The notes below the pieces were generated by a model. That model did not search any database and was not told where the DNA came from. It was given only the letters and a program-made list of their open reading frames with translations. Source: Candidatus Magasanikiibacteriota bacterium (GTDB lineage Bacteria; Patescibacteria; ABY1; Magasanikbacterales; 2-02-FULL-50-9b). From it: 64,000 nt of DNA. Of this stretch, positions 32,305 through 39,986 are shown in pieces. Where the stretch lies: NCBI GenBank assembly GCA_903893485.1, contig CAITMK010000001.1, positions 51,559 to 115,558 of the forward strand, read 5' to 3'. Each line of letters starts with the position of its first letter. The stretch's first letter is position 1. A program made the position numbers and the translations under genes.

Positions 32305-32850
32305 ATGCCAAAACAAACCCAAGAACTTGGTCGCCGATGGTATGTGATCCACACCTACTCCGGCTACGAAGACAACGTGTCTCGCAATCTCCTTCACCGC
32401 GTCGAAACCATGGCAATGAGTGACAAAATCTTCAACGTCCTGGTTCCAACAGAAAAAAAGATCAAAATCAAAAACGGCAAACGTCACACCGTAATCGAAA
32501 AGATCTTCCCTGGCTACGTGTTCGTTGAAATGAACGTGCAAGATGACTCATGGTATGTGGTGCGCAACACACCAAACGTTACCGGCTTCGTTGGCTCAGG
32601 CAACACACCAACCCCAATCTCAGAAGCAGAAATGAAAGCCCTCCAGAAGCGTATGGGCGTGGACGAACCTAAATATCACATCGATGTTACGGTTGGTTCT
32701 GCGGTCAAAATCGTTGACGGACCATTCAAAAACCTCGATGGCAAAATTAGCGACATCGATGAGGCACGCGGCAAAATCAAGGTCCTTGTTTCCATGTTCG
32801 GACGTGAAACTCCAGTGGAACTTGACTTTTTACAGATAAAGAAAGTATAA
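32305..32850 (+). CDS. nusG: Transcription termination/antitermination factor NusG
   Basis: A 181-residue NusG. The NGN domain starts GRRWYVIHTYSGYEDNVSRNL, with IEKIFPGYVFVEM and RNTPNVTGFVGSG, and binds the RNA polymerase clamp. The KOW domain has VGSAVKIVDGPFKNLDGKISDID. The start at MPKQTQ follows the secE stop by 1 nt; earlier in-frame codons lie inside secE. The promoter of rplK lies in the 3' end of this gene. Confidence 0.97.
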   Translation: MPKQTQELGRRWYVIHTYSGYEDNVSRNLLHRVETMAMSDKIFNVLVPTEKKIKIKNGKRHTVIEKIFPGYVFVEMNVQDDSWYVVRNTPNVTGFVGSGNTPTPISEAEMKALQKRMGVDEPKYHIDVTVGSAVKIVDGPFKNLDGKISDIDEARGKIKVLVSMFGRETPVELDFLQIKKV

Positions 32851-32851
32851 T
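32822..32851 (+). promoter_or_regulatory. Near-leaderless internal promoter of rplK
   Basis: TTGACT (32822-32827), an 18-nt spacer and TATAAT (32846-32851), then 9 nt to ATG. It is embedded in the last codons of nusG and overlaps its stop. Confidence 0.75.
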
Positions 32852-32860
32852 CCTGCCACT

Positions 32861-33283
32861 ATGGCTAAAAAGATCAAAACCGTTATCAAATTGCAGATTC
32901 CAGGCGGCGCAGCTACCCCAGCACCTCCAGTAGGTCCAGCTTTGGGTCAGCATGGCTTAAACATCCAGGAATTTGTTACCAAATTCAATGCAGCAACTGC
33001 AGATCGCCGTGGCGAAACTGCTCCTTGCGAAATCACTGTTTACGATGATCGTACTTTTACTTTCATCCTCAAAACTCCTCCAGCTTCTGACCTTATCAAA
33101 AAGGCAGCAAAAATCACTTCTGGCTCTAAAAAGGCTCCAGGTGACAAAGTTGGCCGCATTACCAAAGCTCAGGCCTTGGAAATTGCAGCTCGCAAGATGC
33201 CAGACCTTAACACCACTAATCCAGAAGCAGCAGCTCGCATGATTGCTGGTACTGCTCGCCAGATGGGTGTAGATGTTATCTAA
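32861..33283 (+). CDS. rplK: Ribosomal protein uL11
   Basis: A 140-residue L11 of the GTPase-associated centre. KLQIPGGAATPAPPVGPALGQHGLNI is the Pro-rich N-terminal signature; the RNA-binding C-terminal domain ends in AAARMIAGTARQMGVDV. It is followed by a strong terminator and not by rplA, which is its usual partner and lies 4 kb downstream. Confidence 0.98.
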   Translation: MAKKIKTVIKLQIPGGAATPAPPVGPALGQHGLNIQEFVTKFNAATADRRGETAPCEITVYDDRTFTFILKTPPASDLIKKAAKITSGSKKAPGDKVGRITKAQALEIAARKMPDLNTTNPEAAARMIAGTARQMGVDVI

Positions 33284-33299
33284 TCTCACGCAAAATTAA

Positions 33300-33326
33300 A
33301 AACCGCCCTTCGGGGCGGTTTTTTGT
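33300..33326 (+). terminator. Terminator of secE-nusG-rplK with UUCG tetraloop
   Basis: ACCGCCC and GGGCGGT around TTCG, followed by TTTTTTG. Confidence 0.9.
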
Positions 33327-33388
33327 TGCAAAAAAAAGACGCCAGTTGGTATCAGTAGCGCGCAGCCACCGACATACCTTCTGACGTT

Positions 33389-34069
33389 TCACTTCCTGAA
33401 CAAGGCCCGCAGCACGCTCAGCGAAAATTCGAATCGAATCACGCGCAAGTCGCCGTCCGCCAATTCAAGATGTTTCTTCATGGCGCTGTGCGAGGACATG
33501 GTCCGCGCCTGTTCGTAGACCTCAATCGCAGTACCCGGCGGAAACAGATTGATCTGATCGACCGAGGTAACACGCTGCGAAAACGCGGTCGGCGCCTCGC
33601 TGCCCGCTCCCTGCACCTCCACGAAATGCGTGTAGTGCTGACGAACACGTGTCTGACCACCAAACGGTGCCGCAATAACCCCATGCCCCTTTACTGGTAG
33701 CGCAAGCTCATGATACGGGCCGGAAGCGTCGGTAGCACCCGGCCGCAGTTGCTGCCGAAGCACCCAACGATGTTTGCCGCCGTCAACATCAGACCACCAG
33801 ATCACCAGCGTCGCGTCAGCCATGAGGCTGAGCACCGCGCGATCCCCTCTACGAATCGCGATGCCCGCGAGCAGTCCACCGGCGAACGGTGTCATGCACA
33901 CGACACCACTTTCCGGCGTAACGGACATACTTTCGCGACTAAGCCCGACGCTTTTCAGCGCTTGGATTGCAGGCAATGTCACCCGACCATCCAAGCACTC
34001 AAACAGCAGGTCTTTGGGTTTCTTCACAGATACCGGCGGCTCCTCGAGCCGAATGTCTGACTGGCACAT
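33389..34069 (-). CDS. Uncharacterised protein, cassette 10 (226 aa)
   Basis: No family recognised. Mostly beta (VVCMTPFAGGLLAGIAIRRGDRAVLSLM, ATLVIWWSDVDGG, KHRWVLRQQL, GHGVIAAPFGG, HYTHFVEVQG), suggesting a beta-sandwich or propeller-like fold, with a helical C-terminus. No signal or membrane segment. AAGGAGG lies 6 nt before ATG; an in-frame TTG two codons earlier overlaps that spacing. Its promoter is nested in the thrS terminator. I see no clear terminator of its own in the 60 bases after the stop, although the convergent rplK terminator lies there. Codons are strikingly GC-rich compared with thrS. Confidence 0.75.
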   Translation of the reverse strand: MCQSDIRLEEPPVSVKKPKDLLFECLDGRVTLPAIQALKSVGLSRESMSVTPESGVVCMTPFAGGLLAGIAIRRGDRAVLSLMADATLVIWWSDVDGGKHRWVLRQQLRPGATDASGPYHELALPVKGHGVIAAPFGGQTRVRQHYTHFVEVQGAGSEAPTAFSQRVTSVDQINLFPPGTAIEVYEQARTMSSHSAMKKHLELADGDLRVIRFEFSLSVLRALFRK

Positions 34070-34111
34070 GGCCAACCTCCTTCGAAATGTGGTTTAAGAT
34101 AACAAAAGAGC

Positions 34112-34140
34112 ACCGCCAACAATATCAAATTGTTGGCGGT
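34112..34140 (-). terminator. Terminator of thrS, overlapping the cassette 10 promoter
   Basis: Perfect 12-bp arms, ACCGCCAACAAT and its complement, around 5 nt. On the minus strand GCTCTTTTGTT follows. The left part of the hairpin is also the spacer and -10 of the next promoter. Confidence 0.75.
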
Positions 34141-34147
34141 TTGTCAA
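34119..34147 (-). promoter_or_regulatory. Promoter of cassette 10 inside the thrS terminator
   Basis: On the minus strand TTGACA (34142-34147), a 17-nt spacer and TATTGT (34119-34124). The inverted repeat covers both spacer and -10 box. Confidence 0.75.
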
Positions 34148-34161
34148 TAGTAGCTCTTAAA

Positions 34162-35970
34162 TTATGCTGAACGCTCTGAGGAAACCTTTACGGCGTATTC
34201 AATAAATTCGTCCGCGGACAAAATAAGCGGCTCTTTTACACCACGAACACGGATCTGAAGCGCACCGCCGTCAACTTCTTTTTGACCAAACACAATAGAA
34301 AGTGGGATTTTTTCGGTTTCTGATTTGCGAACTTTCGCACCAATTGTTCCGGCGTCCGCGTCCATTTCAGCGCGAATTCCCGCGGCCCGCAAACGACGAA
34401 CAAATAACATTGCCGCGTCTGCAAACGCATCTGAAACTGGCAGTAAGCGTACCTGCACCGGAGCAAGCCAAATTGGAAACGCGCCCGCGAAATGCTCGAT
34501 TGCAATACTAATAAATCGCTCAAACGAACCCATGATCGCGCAATGGATCATGACGATTTGTTCTTTTTCGCTCTGCTCGTTAACACAGGTCAAACCAAAA
34601 CTCTTTGGCTGGTTAAAATCCAATTGAATCGTTGCCACCTGCCATGAACGGCCAAGTGAATCTTTTGCCATGAAATCAATCTTTGGACCGTAAAAAGCTG
34701 CTTCGCCTGGACCATCGGTCCACTCGACCTTCTTTTCGCTCAAAATATCACGAAGTGCCTGCTCTGCCTTATCCCAATCTTCTGCAGCGCCCAAATATTT
34801 TTCTGGCGCTGCAGAATCACGGCGTGACAAACGTGGCACCAACGTAAAACCAAACGCGTTATAAAAAGTCTGAATAATATTCCACACAATTTCAGCCTCT
34901 TGGCCGATTTGCGACACGCGGCAAAATACATGCGCATCATCTTGTGTAATCGAAAGCACACGTGACAAGCCCGACAATTCACCAGATTGCTCATCGCGAT
35001 ACACCATGGTGGTTTCGGCGTAACGAATCGGCAAATCGCGATATGAACGCTGTTCGCTTGCATAAATCTGCGTGTGATGTGGGCAGTTCATCGGCTTCAT
35101 TGCAAACAAATGATCTTCACGCGTTTTGATTTTAAACAAATCCTCAGCGTATTTTGCCCAATGGCCAGATGTTTCGTATAAATCTTTTTTGGTAATGTGA
35201 GGAATGGTCACACGCTGATAATCGTATGCCTTGCGGAGGCTCCACACAAAATCATTCAATGTTTCGCGGAGCATGGTTCCCTTTGGTGTCCAAAGCGGCA
35301 AGCCCGGACCAACCAAATCGGAAAACACAAACAAACCCATTTCCTTGCCCAATTTACGATGGTCGCGCTTTTCAGCTTCTTCTTGCCAACGCAAAAATTC
35401 GTCCAACTCCGTTTGTGTTGCAAAAGCCAAACCATACACGCGAGTGAGCTGATCGTTTTCTGAATTGCCACGCCAATACGCGCCAGCAATTTTATTCAAT
35501 TTAAATGCACCAATTTTGCCCGTGTCAGTTACGTGTGGTCCGCGGCACAAATCAACAAATTCGCCAGTTTCATAAACACTCGCAACCAATGGTTTTTCTG
35601 GATCAAAATCCTGCAATTCTTCTTCTTTCAAATTTGTGGTGCCACGAGTTTTCAAATCGCGAAGCAATTCAACTTTATATGTTTGCCCGCGGCCAGCAAA
35701 AAATTCAATCGCTTCATCGATTGGCATTTCGCGGCGCGTAAATGGCAATTTGCGTCCAGCCAATTCGCGCATTTTGTTTTCGATCATTTCAAAATCTTCG
35801 GCGCTTAACGTTTTTGGAGTTTTAACATCGTAATAAAATCCATTTTCAATAACTGGGCCAACACCAAACTGTGTTCCTGGATATAATTCATTTAAAGCAG
35901 CCGCAAGCAAATGCGCGGTTGAATGGCGCATTGCATCAATTTCGGTAAATTCGTGAATATGTTTTGCCAT
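34162..35970 (-). CDS. thrS: Threonyl-tRNA synthetase lacking the TGS domain
   Basis: A 602-residue class II synthetase. It begins almost directly with the editing domain, MRHSTAHLLAAAL, so the N-terminal TGS domain of about 60 residues is absent. Editing residues: HSTAH and CRGPHV. Catalytic core: PLWTPKGTMLRETL (motif 1), PMNCPHHTQIY with a zinc Cys, YRDEQSGELSGLSRVLSITQDDAH (motif 2), HCAIMGSFERFISIAIEHFAG (motif 3), then an anticodon-binding domain to EFIEYAVKV. The promoter lies in the gap before it, overlapping another gene's terminator. Confidence 0.97.
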   Translation of the reverse strand: MAKHIHEFTEIDAMRHSTAHLLAAALNELYPGTQFGVGPVIENGFYYDVKTPKTLSAEDFEMIENKMRELAGRKLPFTRREMPIDEAIEFFAGRGQTYKVELLRDLKTRGTTNLKEEELQDFDPEKPLVASVYETGEFVDLCRGPHVTDTGKIGAFKLNKIAGAYWRGNSENDQLTRVYGLAFATQTELDEFLRWQEEAEKRDHRKLGKEMGLFVFSDLVGPGLPLWTPKGTMLRETLNDFVWSLRKAYDYQRVTIPHITKKDLYETSGHWAKYAEDLFKIKTREDHLFAMKPMNCPHHTQIYASEQRSYRDLPIRYAETTMVYRDEQSGELSGLSRVLSITQDDAHVFCRVSQIGQEAEIVWNIIQTFYNAFGFTLVPRLSRRDSAAPEKYLGAAEDWDKAEQALRDILSEKKVEWTDGPGEAAFYGPKIDFMAKDSLGRSWQVATIQLDFNQPKSFGLTCVNEQSEKEQIVMIHCAIMGSFERFISIAIEHFAGAFPIWLAPVQVRLLPVSDAFADAAMLFVRRLRAAGIRAEMDADAGTIGAKVRKSETEKIPLSIVFGQKEVDGGALQIRVRGVKEPLILSADEFIEYAVKVSSERSA

Positions 35971-35977
35971 AGAAGAT

Positions 35978-36000
35978 AAAAAAGGCCCTCGCGGGGCCTT
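35978..36000 (-). terminator. Hairpin terminator between the Pro/Gly-rich gene and thrS
   Basis: AAGGCCC and GGGCCTT around a 5-nt loop, followed on the minus strand by TTTTTT. The predicted thrS transcription start lies inside it, so it should end upstream transcription rather than attenuate thrS. Confidence 0.75.
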
Positions 36001-36001
36001 T

Positions 36002-36030
36002 ACTATACTGAATTATGTATTTTTGCGCAA
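36002..36030 (-). promoter_or_regulatory. Promoter of thrS
   Basis: On the minus strand TTGCGC (36025-36030), a 17-nt spacer and TATAGT (36002-36007). The -10 touches the left arm of the terminator hairpin. Confidence 0.65.
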
Positions 36031-36033
36031 GGA

Positions 36034-36897
36034 TTATAAGCGCTCATCAAGTGGAGATTTTGTGGGCTGCACTCGATTCTGATCTGCCATACGTTTGAGC
36101 ACGGCCATTGGATCTTCAGCTTGTGGCGCAACTACCGGAGCGGGCGGTTGCTGCACAGGTTGCCCTATATATTGTGGTGGTGGCTGAGTTGGTATTGGCG
36201 GCATCACAGGCTGATTATTCATCGGCGCAACTGGCATCTGACCAGATCCATATTGCTCTGGCCCGCCATAACCAGGGGCATATCCGGGTTGTCCCGTCCA
36301 AGGCATTTGTGGCGGTGCAAACCGTGGATCTGGATTATAATTTGGACCATACACGCCCGGTGTATTTACTGGGTGATACTGTGGCGCACCAGAATAAACA
36401 TAGCCTGGAGGTGCCATTTGTGGCTGCGGGTATCCTCTCATATTTGGTGGTGGTGGCGGCATTGGCCCACCATATCCCATATTTGAACCACCCATCCCCA
36501 TGCCACTATAACGTGGACTGCCATCTGGCCAAACAGCCTGCCCTGGCATCGCTGCTCGACCGGTGCCGCCGACCATACGCATCTGAGGCATGTTTACACC
36601 AACTCCACCAGAAACATAAACATTAATTCCCGGATTTGCCTCGGCTTCAGCTGGATGAATTGCGTTTAAAGCGCTTAAAGCACCCGCAGCTAAAAGTGCA
36701 TTACGAACTGATCGTGATGCATGCGAACCGGTCATGCGGAATTTAGCAAAAATTCGACTCAACACATGTGGATTTTCTGCACGTAAAGTTGTCGCAGCTT
36801 CGCTCGCACGCTGTTTTGTATAAACTTCTACACCACTTAACCCATGAGCAGCGCGATCTTCTGGTCTTGGCGCCCAATTATGTTTATCCATGTTCAT
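36034..36897 (-). CDS. Secreted Pro/Gly/Met/Tyr-rich low-complexity protein (287 aa)
   Basis: No family recognised. A polar N-terminus (1-60) precedes a hydrophobic signal-like segment (VRNALLAAGALSALNAIHPAEAEA, ending at an AEA-type cleavage site near residue 87). From residue 95 on the protein is low complexity: repeated PG, YGG, PPP, MPQ patterns such as GMGMGGSNMGYGGPMPPPPP and GQPGYAPGYGGPEQYG. The last 30 residues are polar and helical. An extended disordered surface or adhesive protein would fit, but that is speculation. It starts 1 nt after the stop of the 99-aa gene. Confidence 0.75.
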   Translation of the reverse strand: MNMDKHNWAPRPEDRAAHGLSGVEVYTKQRASEAATTLRAENPHVLSRIFAKFRMTGSHASRSVRNALLAAGALSALNAIHPAEAEANPGINVYVSGGVGVNMPQMRMVGGTGRAAMPGQAVWPDGSPRYSGMGMGGSNMGYGGPMPPPPPNMRGYPQPQMAPPGYVYSGAPQYHPVNTPGVYGPNYNPDPRFAPPQMPWTGQPGYAPGYGGPEQYGSGQMPVAPMNNQPVMPPIPTQPPPQYIGQPVQQPPAPVVAPQAEDPMAVLKRMADQNRVQPTKSPLDERL

Positions 36898-36898
36898 A

Positions 36899-37198
36899 TT
36901 ATTTTTTCTGAGTTGCTAAAAATTGCTCCCGAAAAGACTCGCGTGATTCTGCCAAAATTGCATCCCCCGCGCCAACATGTGAACGTACAAACTCGATGAT
37001 TGCGTCTTGATCCGGGTCATCGCGCATAAAATCCTCAAGATTATTAAACTCGGTCTGAGGCAACTTATCAAGCAAATTAAGCACAAAAAGTTGCTTAAGC
37101 TGCAGTTCCAAATCTGCAATCAGCTCTTCGTGCTGATCTGGCGCTAATTCAATAGCACTTTCGGCCAAAAGACCCTCGACAAAAGAACGTTCATCCAT
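36899..37198 (-). CDS. Small acidic helical protein (99 aa)
   Basis: An all-helical acidic protein: FVEGLLAESAIELAPDQHEEL, ADLELQLKQLFVLNLLDKLP, then EDFMRDDPDQDAIIEFVRSHV. Its pattern (a C-terminal pair of helices after LPxxExx) reminds me of the small DUF5663-like proteins common in Patescibacteria, which I cannot verify here. It is the first gene of a pair with the Pro/Gly-rich secreted protein; an extended -10 (TGATATACT, 37222-37230) lies 23 nt before ATG. Confidence 0.7.
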   Translation of the reverse strand: MDERSFVEGLLAESAIELAPDQHEELIADLELQLKQLFVLNLLDKLPQTEFNNLEDFMRDDPDQDAIIEFVRSHVGAGDAILAESRESFREQFLATQKK

Positions 37199-37221
37199 AC
37201 GATTTCAAATAATGTAGCTAA

Positions 37222-37230
37222 AGTATATCA
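37222..37230 (-). promoter_or_regulatory. Extended -10 promoter of the 99-aa/287-aa pair
   Basis: The minus strand reads TGATATACT. It lies 3 nt from the -35 of the divergent rplA promoter. Confidence 0.6.
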
Positions 37231-37233
37231 CAC

Positions 37234-37262
37234 TTGACGAAACACACCGTAAATGATATCCT
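37234..37262 (+). promoter_or_regulatory. Promoter of rplA
   Basis: TTGACG (37234-37239), a 17-nt spacer and TATCCT (37257-37262). Confidence 0.8.
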
Positions 37263-37279
37263 GTGGACACTTCATTCAT

Positions 37280-37312
37280 GTGGGAGACTGGCCTTGGCCG
37301 TCGCTAACCACG
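37280..37312 (+). promoter_or_regulatory. Hairpin in the rplA leader, possible L1 binding site
   Basis: GTGG and CCAC close a structure holding GGCC-TT-GGCC, with the unpaired strands GAGACT and GTCGCTAA. It is placed in a leader of about 57 nt before rplA. L1 represses its own mRNA in other bacteria through a hairpin with internal loop, so this is a candidate site. Confidence 0.5.
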
Positions 37313-37325
37313 TAACAAAATCACT

Positions 37326-38012
37326 ATGGCACACGTTGGAAAAACGTACGCAGCAGCAGCTTCATTGATCGACAAGAAAAAAACGTATCCTTTAGACGAA
37401 GCAATCGCTTTGATTGAAAAGTTCCCAAAGCGTTCATTCGACGAATCAATTGAATTGCACATGCACTTGGGCATTGACCCAAAAAAAGGTGATCAGCAGG
37501 TTCGCGGTACATTTGTACTCGCTCACTCAGCTGGTAAACAGAAGCGCATTATCGCTTTTGTAAACTCTTCAGAAGAAAAGGAAGCGAAAGACGCTGGCGC
37601 TGACATTGTTGGCGGCGAAGAATTGATTGAAGAAATCATCAAAACTGGTAAATTGGACTTCGACATCGCCGTTGCAACTCCATCAATGATGCCTAAGCTT
37701 TCAAAGCTTGCTAAAACTTTGGGGCCAAAAGGTTTAATGCCTAACCCAAAAACAGACACCGTTTCACCAAACGTAACCAAAATGATCTCGGAACTTCGCC
37801 GTGGTAAGGTTGCTTTCAAAAACGATGACACTGGCAACATGCACCTCCCTGTTGCAAAACGTTCACAGACAACAGAACAGCTCAAAGAAAACTTGACGAT
37901 CGCAATTGACGCCGTAAAACGCGCAAAGCCTGCATCATCAAAAGGTACTTACATTGCAAGTGCGTTTCTTACCACTTCAATGGGTCCAAGCGTAAAGATC
38001 AACTTGGCATAA
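37326..38012 (+). CDS. rplA: Ribosomal protein uL1
   Basis: A 228-residue L1 of the ribosome stalk base and a translational repressor. Signature blocks: RSFDESIELHMHLGIDPKKGDQQVRGTF, KLDFDIAVATPSMMPKLSKLAKTLGPKGLMPNPKTDTV, and the C-terminal SSKGTYIASAFLTTSMGPSVKI. It stands alone between its own promoter and terminator, away from rplK. Confidence 0.98.
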   Translation: MAHVGKTYAAAASLIDKKKTYPLDEAIALIEKFPKRSFDESIELHMHLGIDPKKGDQQVRGTFVLAHSAGKQKRIIAFVNSSEEKEAKDAGADIVGGEELIEEIIKTGKLDFDIAVATPSMMPKLSKLAKTLGPKGLMPNPKTDTVSPNVTKMISELRRGKVAFKNDDTGNMHLPVAKRSQTTEQLKENLTIAIDAVKRAKPASSKGTYIASAFLTTSMGPSVKINLA

Positions 38013-38021
38013 TCGCCAAAC

Positions 38022-38053
38022 AAAAAAGCCTCCGGGAAACCGGAGGCTTTTTT
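38022..38053. terminator. Bidirectional terminator between rplA and the LamG-like gene
   Basis: Perfect 14-bp arms, AAAAAAGCCTCCGG and its complement, around GAAA. T-tracts lie on both strands, serving both convergent genes. Confidence 0.92.
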
Positions 38054-38063
38054 AATTCAGCTT

Positions 38064-38762
38064 TTAGCGCTGAACCATCGAGATGTTAGAAACTTGGATC
38101 GAAGCATCTTCGGTGTAGAAACCATATTTGCCGTCGGCTGTTAACACGTCCTTTGCAGACATGGTGTACTGCATGGTTTTTTTGCCGTTAATCGTCATGG
38201 TGATCACATTATTCGCTACATCAAGTGTAACGTTATAATTGGTGTTGATCGGAAACATATCTTGGCCAAAGTTTGAGGTATACAAGAAATCTTGCTTGTT
38301 ATTCAAAAGCGATTCACCCATTTCAACACCGTAACCAGCTGGTTTCAAAATAATATATTTGAAAGCGCCGGTATCTTTGTAGCCAAAAACCAACCAACCA
38401 ACTTCCCATGCATTTGGCGCAGATCCGGTACGGAGCTGGCTTACTGTTTTCATGGTGTAATTCAGCTGGAATGGCTGATGAACACTAACGTTACTCACGG
38501 TTAATGCAGAATGGGTTTCGCCAGGCTGCGTTGATGCCATTGGCGCCATTGCAAGCATTTGAGTTGCCGGATTCCATGTAACAGAGCCGTAACCATCAAA
38601 AATAGTAGTGCCACCCCAATTTGCAGTGCTTGCTTGCACCTGCGTTTGTGCCGGTGTTTTTGTTTTAATTTTTACCTTTGTCTTAGCCAACGCAAAACCC
38701 TGTGGCAAAACTACCACAAAAACCGCTAACATTGCGCCCGCTAAAAGGTTATATTTTTTCAT
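38064..38762 (-). CDS. Secreted concanavalin/LamG-like beta-sandwich protein
   Basis: A 232-residue exported protein. A signal peptide (MKKYNLLAGAMLAVFVVVL to FALA) is followed by a Lys/Thr-rich linker and a beta-sandwich of the DUF1080/concanavalin type: NWGGTTIFDGYGSVTWNP, VSVHQPFQLNYTMKTVSQLRTG, WEVGWLVFGYKDTGAFKYIILKP and YNVTLDVANNVITMTINGK. Such domains bind or cleave glycans; the catalytic state is unclear. Fold assignment is by pattern only. Confidence 0.7.
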   Translation of the reverse strand: MKKYNLLAGAMLAVFVVVLPQGFALAKTKVKIKTKTPAQTQVQASTANWGGTTIFDGYGSVTWNPATQMLAMAPMASTQPGETHSALTVSNVSVHQPFQLNYTMKTVSQLRTGSAPNAWEVGWLVFGYKDTGAFKYIILKPAGYGVEMGESLLNNKQDFLYTSNFGQDMFPINTNYNVTLDVANNVITMTINGKKTMQYTMSAKDVLTADGKYGFYTEDASIQVSNISMVQR

Positions 38763-38803
38763 AGAATTACGAAAAGTAATACCTTATTATTACCACAAAA
38801 TCG

Positions 38804-39235
38804 CTATTTTGTCAATGCTGCAATCGCCAAAGCAATATTCGGTGCGCAATCGGCTGGCAAATTGGCAATATCATGCCACGCCCATTCGCGAACTTCTGCG
38901 TCAGGCGTAATTTCCCCGCCGATAATTTTGGCTACATAATGTATCAAAATCACCCATTCACGCACCCCATTTTTAGTGCGTTCAAATTGCAAAACCGCCG
39001 GATCGCCAGACAATTCAACATCCACACCTAATTCTTCTTTCACTTCGCGAATTGCATTTGCGCGCGGTGAATTATCGTCGAATAATCGACCACCTGGAAA
39101 TTTCCAAAACGTGTCGTCACCATGTTTTACCAGCGCAACTTTGCCATCCTGAATAATCACAGGCCCGGTTGCAATCGTCAGTGCCATTGGTTCACCCGCC
39201 GGCGTAACACTTGGATACGAATAGTATTCAATCAT
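38804..39235 (-). CDS. Nudix hydrolase
   Basis: A 143-residue Nudix protein. The Nudix box reads GGRLFDDNSPRANAIREVKEELGV, complete with REVKEELG. KFPGGRLFDD lacks the usual GG-x-GE spacing by one or two residues, because the loop has an insertion. The later block EWVILIHYVAKIIGGEI and EWAWHDIANLP are typical of the family. The substrate is unknown. ATG 39235 is preferred to one three codons upstream because TACAGT ends 7 nt before it. Confidence 0.88.
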   Translation of the reverse strand: MIEYYSYPSVTPAGEPMALTIATGPVIIQDGKVALVKHGDDTFWKFPGGRLFDDNSPRANAIREVKEELGVDVELSGDPAVLQFERTKNGVREWVILIHYVAKIIGGEITPDAEVREWAWHDIANLPADCAPNIALAIAALTK

Positions 39236-39250
39236 ATAAATCACTGTATC

Positions 39251-39313
39251 AAAAAAATAACCTCCGGGCCAGCGCGAACGCTAACACCGAAGGGTTACTG
39301 CTCGCGAGGGTTA
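39251..39313 (-). terminator. Terminator of cassette 11
   Basis: A long interrupted hairpin on the minus strand: AACC/GGTT outside, CGCG/CGCG and TAAC/GTTA inside, a TTCG at the tip, then TTATTTTTTT. Confidence 0.7.
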
Positions 39314-39937
39314 TCCCGCGGCGTGTGGCTCATCCACCAAAGAGACGGAAAACGGCAGCCACTGCGCAAGCGCGGCGCTCAGCTCAAGCCGAAACGCACC
39401 TTCGCCAATCATTCCGGACAATTCGATGAGTTTTCCATGCCAATTCACAAACGCCTGTACTTGTTCACGATCATGCACGTCGCTGAACTCGACACGAATC
39501 TTGTATAGAATCTGCGTTGGCCTCTGTCCACGGTTGTGTGCCACATGACACATTTGAAAATCCATTACTGGATCCACCGTGAAGATGCGCTGCATATCCC
39601 GCGAATGCACGCCTGGCGGCGGCACATAAACATCCAGCGACGGATAATACGGAAGCCACCAGAAACTGCGGTTCGGTGAAAGATCCTTTGGCAGAACAAT
39701 AACCAGTGTTCCACGCGCCTTGAGCCCGTCGGAGACGTGTGATGCAAGAAGAAAGCAGACTCCGGCAACGAGCAGCATGATCACTGTCGGTACTACTGCC
39801 GGAAAAAGTGGGTACGCCAACGCAAGCGCCACAAAGAGGATGCAGCCACCAGAAGAGTTCAGAAGATAAAGCAATCGCCGACTCGCAGGCGGAGCAACCT
39901 TCGCCAGACAAGGAAGTTTATTCGTAGAATCCGACAT
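39311..39937 (-). CDS. Uncharacterised membrane protein, cassette 11 (208 aa)
   Basis: No family recognised. Two adjoining hydrophobic segments at about 19-67 (LLYLLNSSGGCILFVALALA and VVPTVIMLLVAGVCFLLAS) form a membrane hairpin. The following 140 residues are probably soluble and beta-rich (GTLVIVLPKDL, RIFTVDPVMDFQMCHV, ILYKIRVEFSDV). GGGAG lies 6 nt before ATG. The promoter spacer is a 12-bp palindrome. Codons are GC-rich. The only cassette product here with two membrane segments. Confidence 0.73.
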   Translation of the reverse strand: MSDSTNKLPCLAKVAPPASRRLLYLLNSSGGCILFVALALAYPLFPAVVPTVIMLLVAGVCFLLASHVSDGLKARGTLVIVLPKDLSPNRSFWWLPYYPSLDVYVPPPGVHSRDMQRIFTVDPVMDFQMCHVAHNRGQRPTQILYKIRVEFSDVHDREQVQAFVNWHGKLIELSGMIGEGAFRLELSAALAQWLPFSVSLVDEPHAAG

Positions 39938-39986
39938 GACCGACTCCCATAGCTCACTTGGAGCACGTCCTTCATTGGACATTACA

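Noticed and set aside
35978..36007. Attenuator of thrS (T-box-like)
   Set aside because: The predicted thrS start site falls inside the hairpin and no T-box leader elements are present; it is better read as the terminator of the gene upstream.
36130..36630. Tandem repeat or CRISPR-like array
   Set aside because: The repeated look comes from codons for Pro, Gly, Met and Tyr in a low-complexity protein; there are no regular repeat units or spacers.
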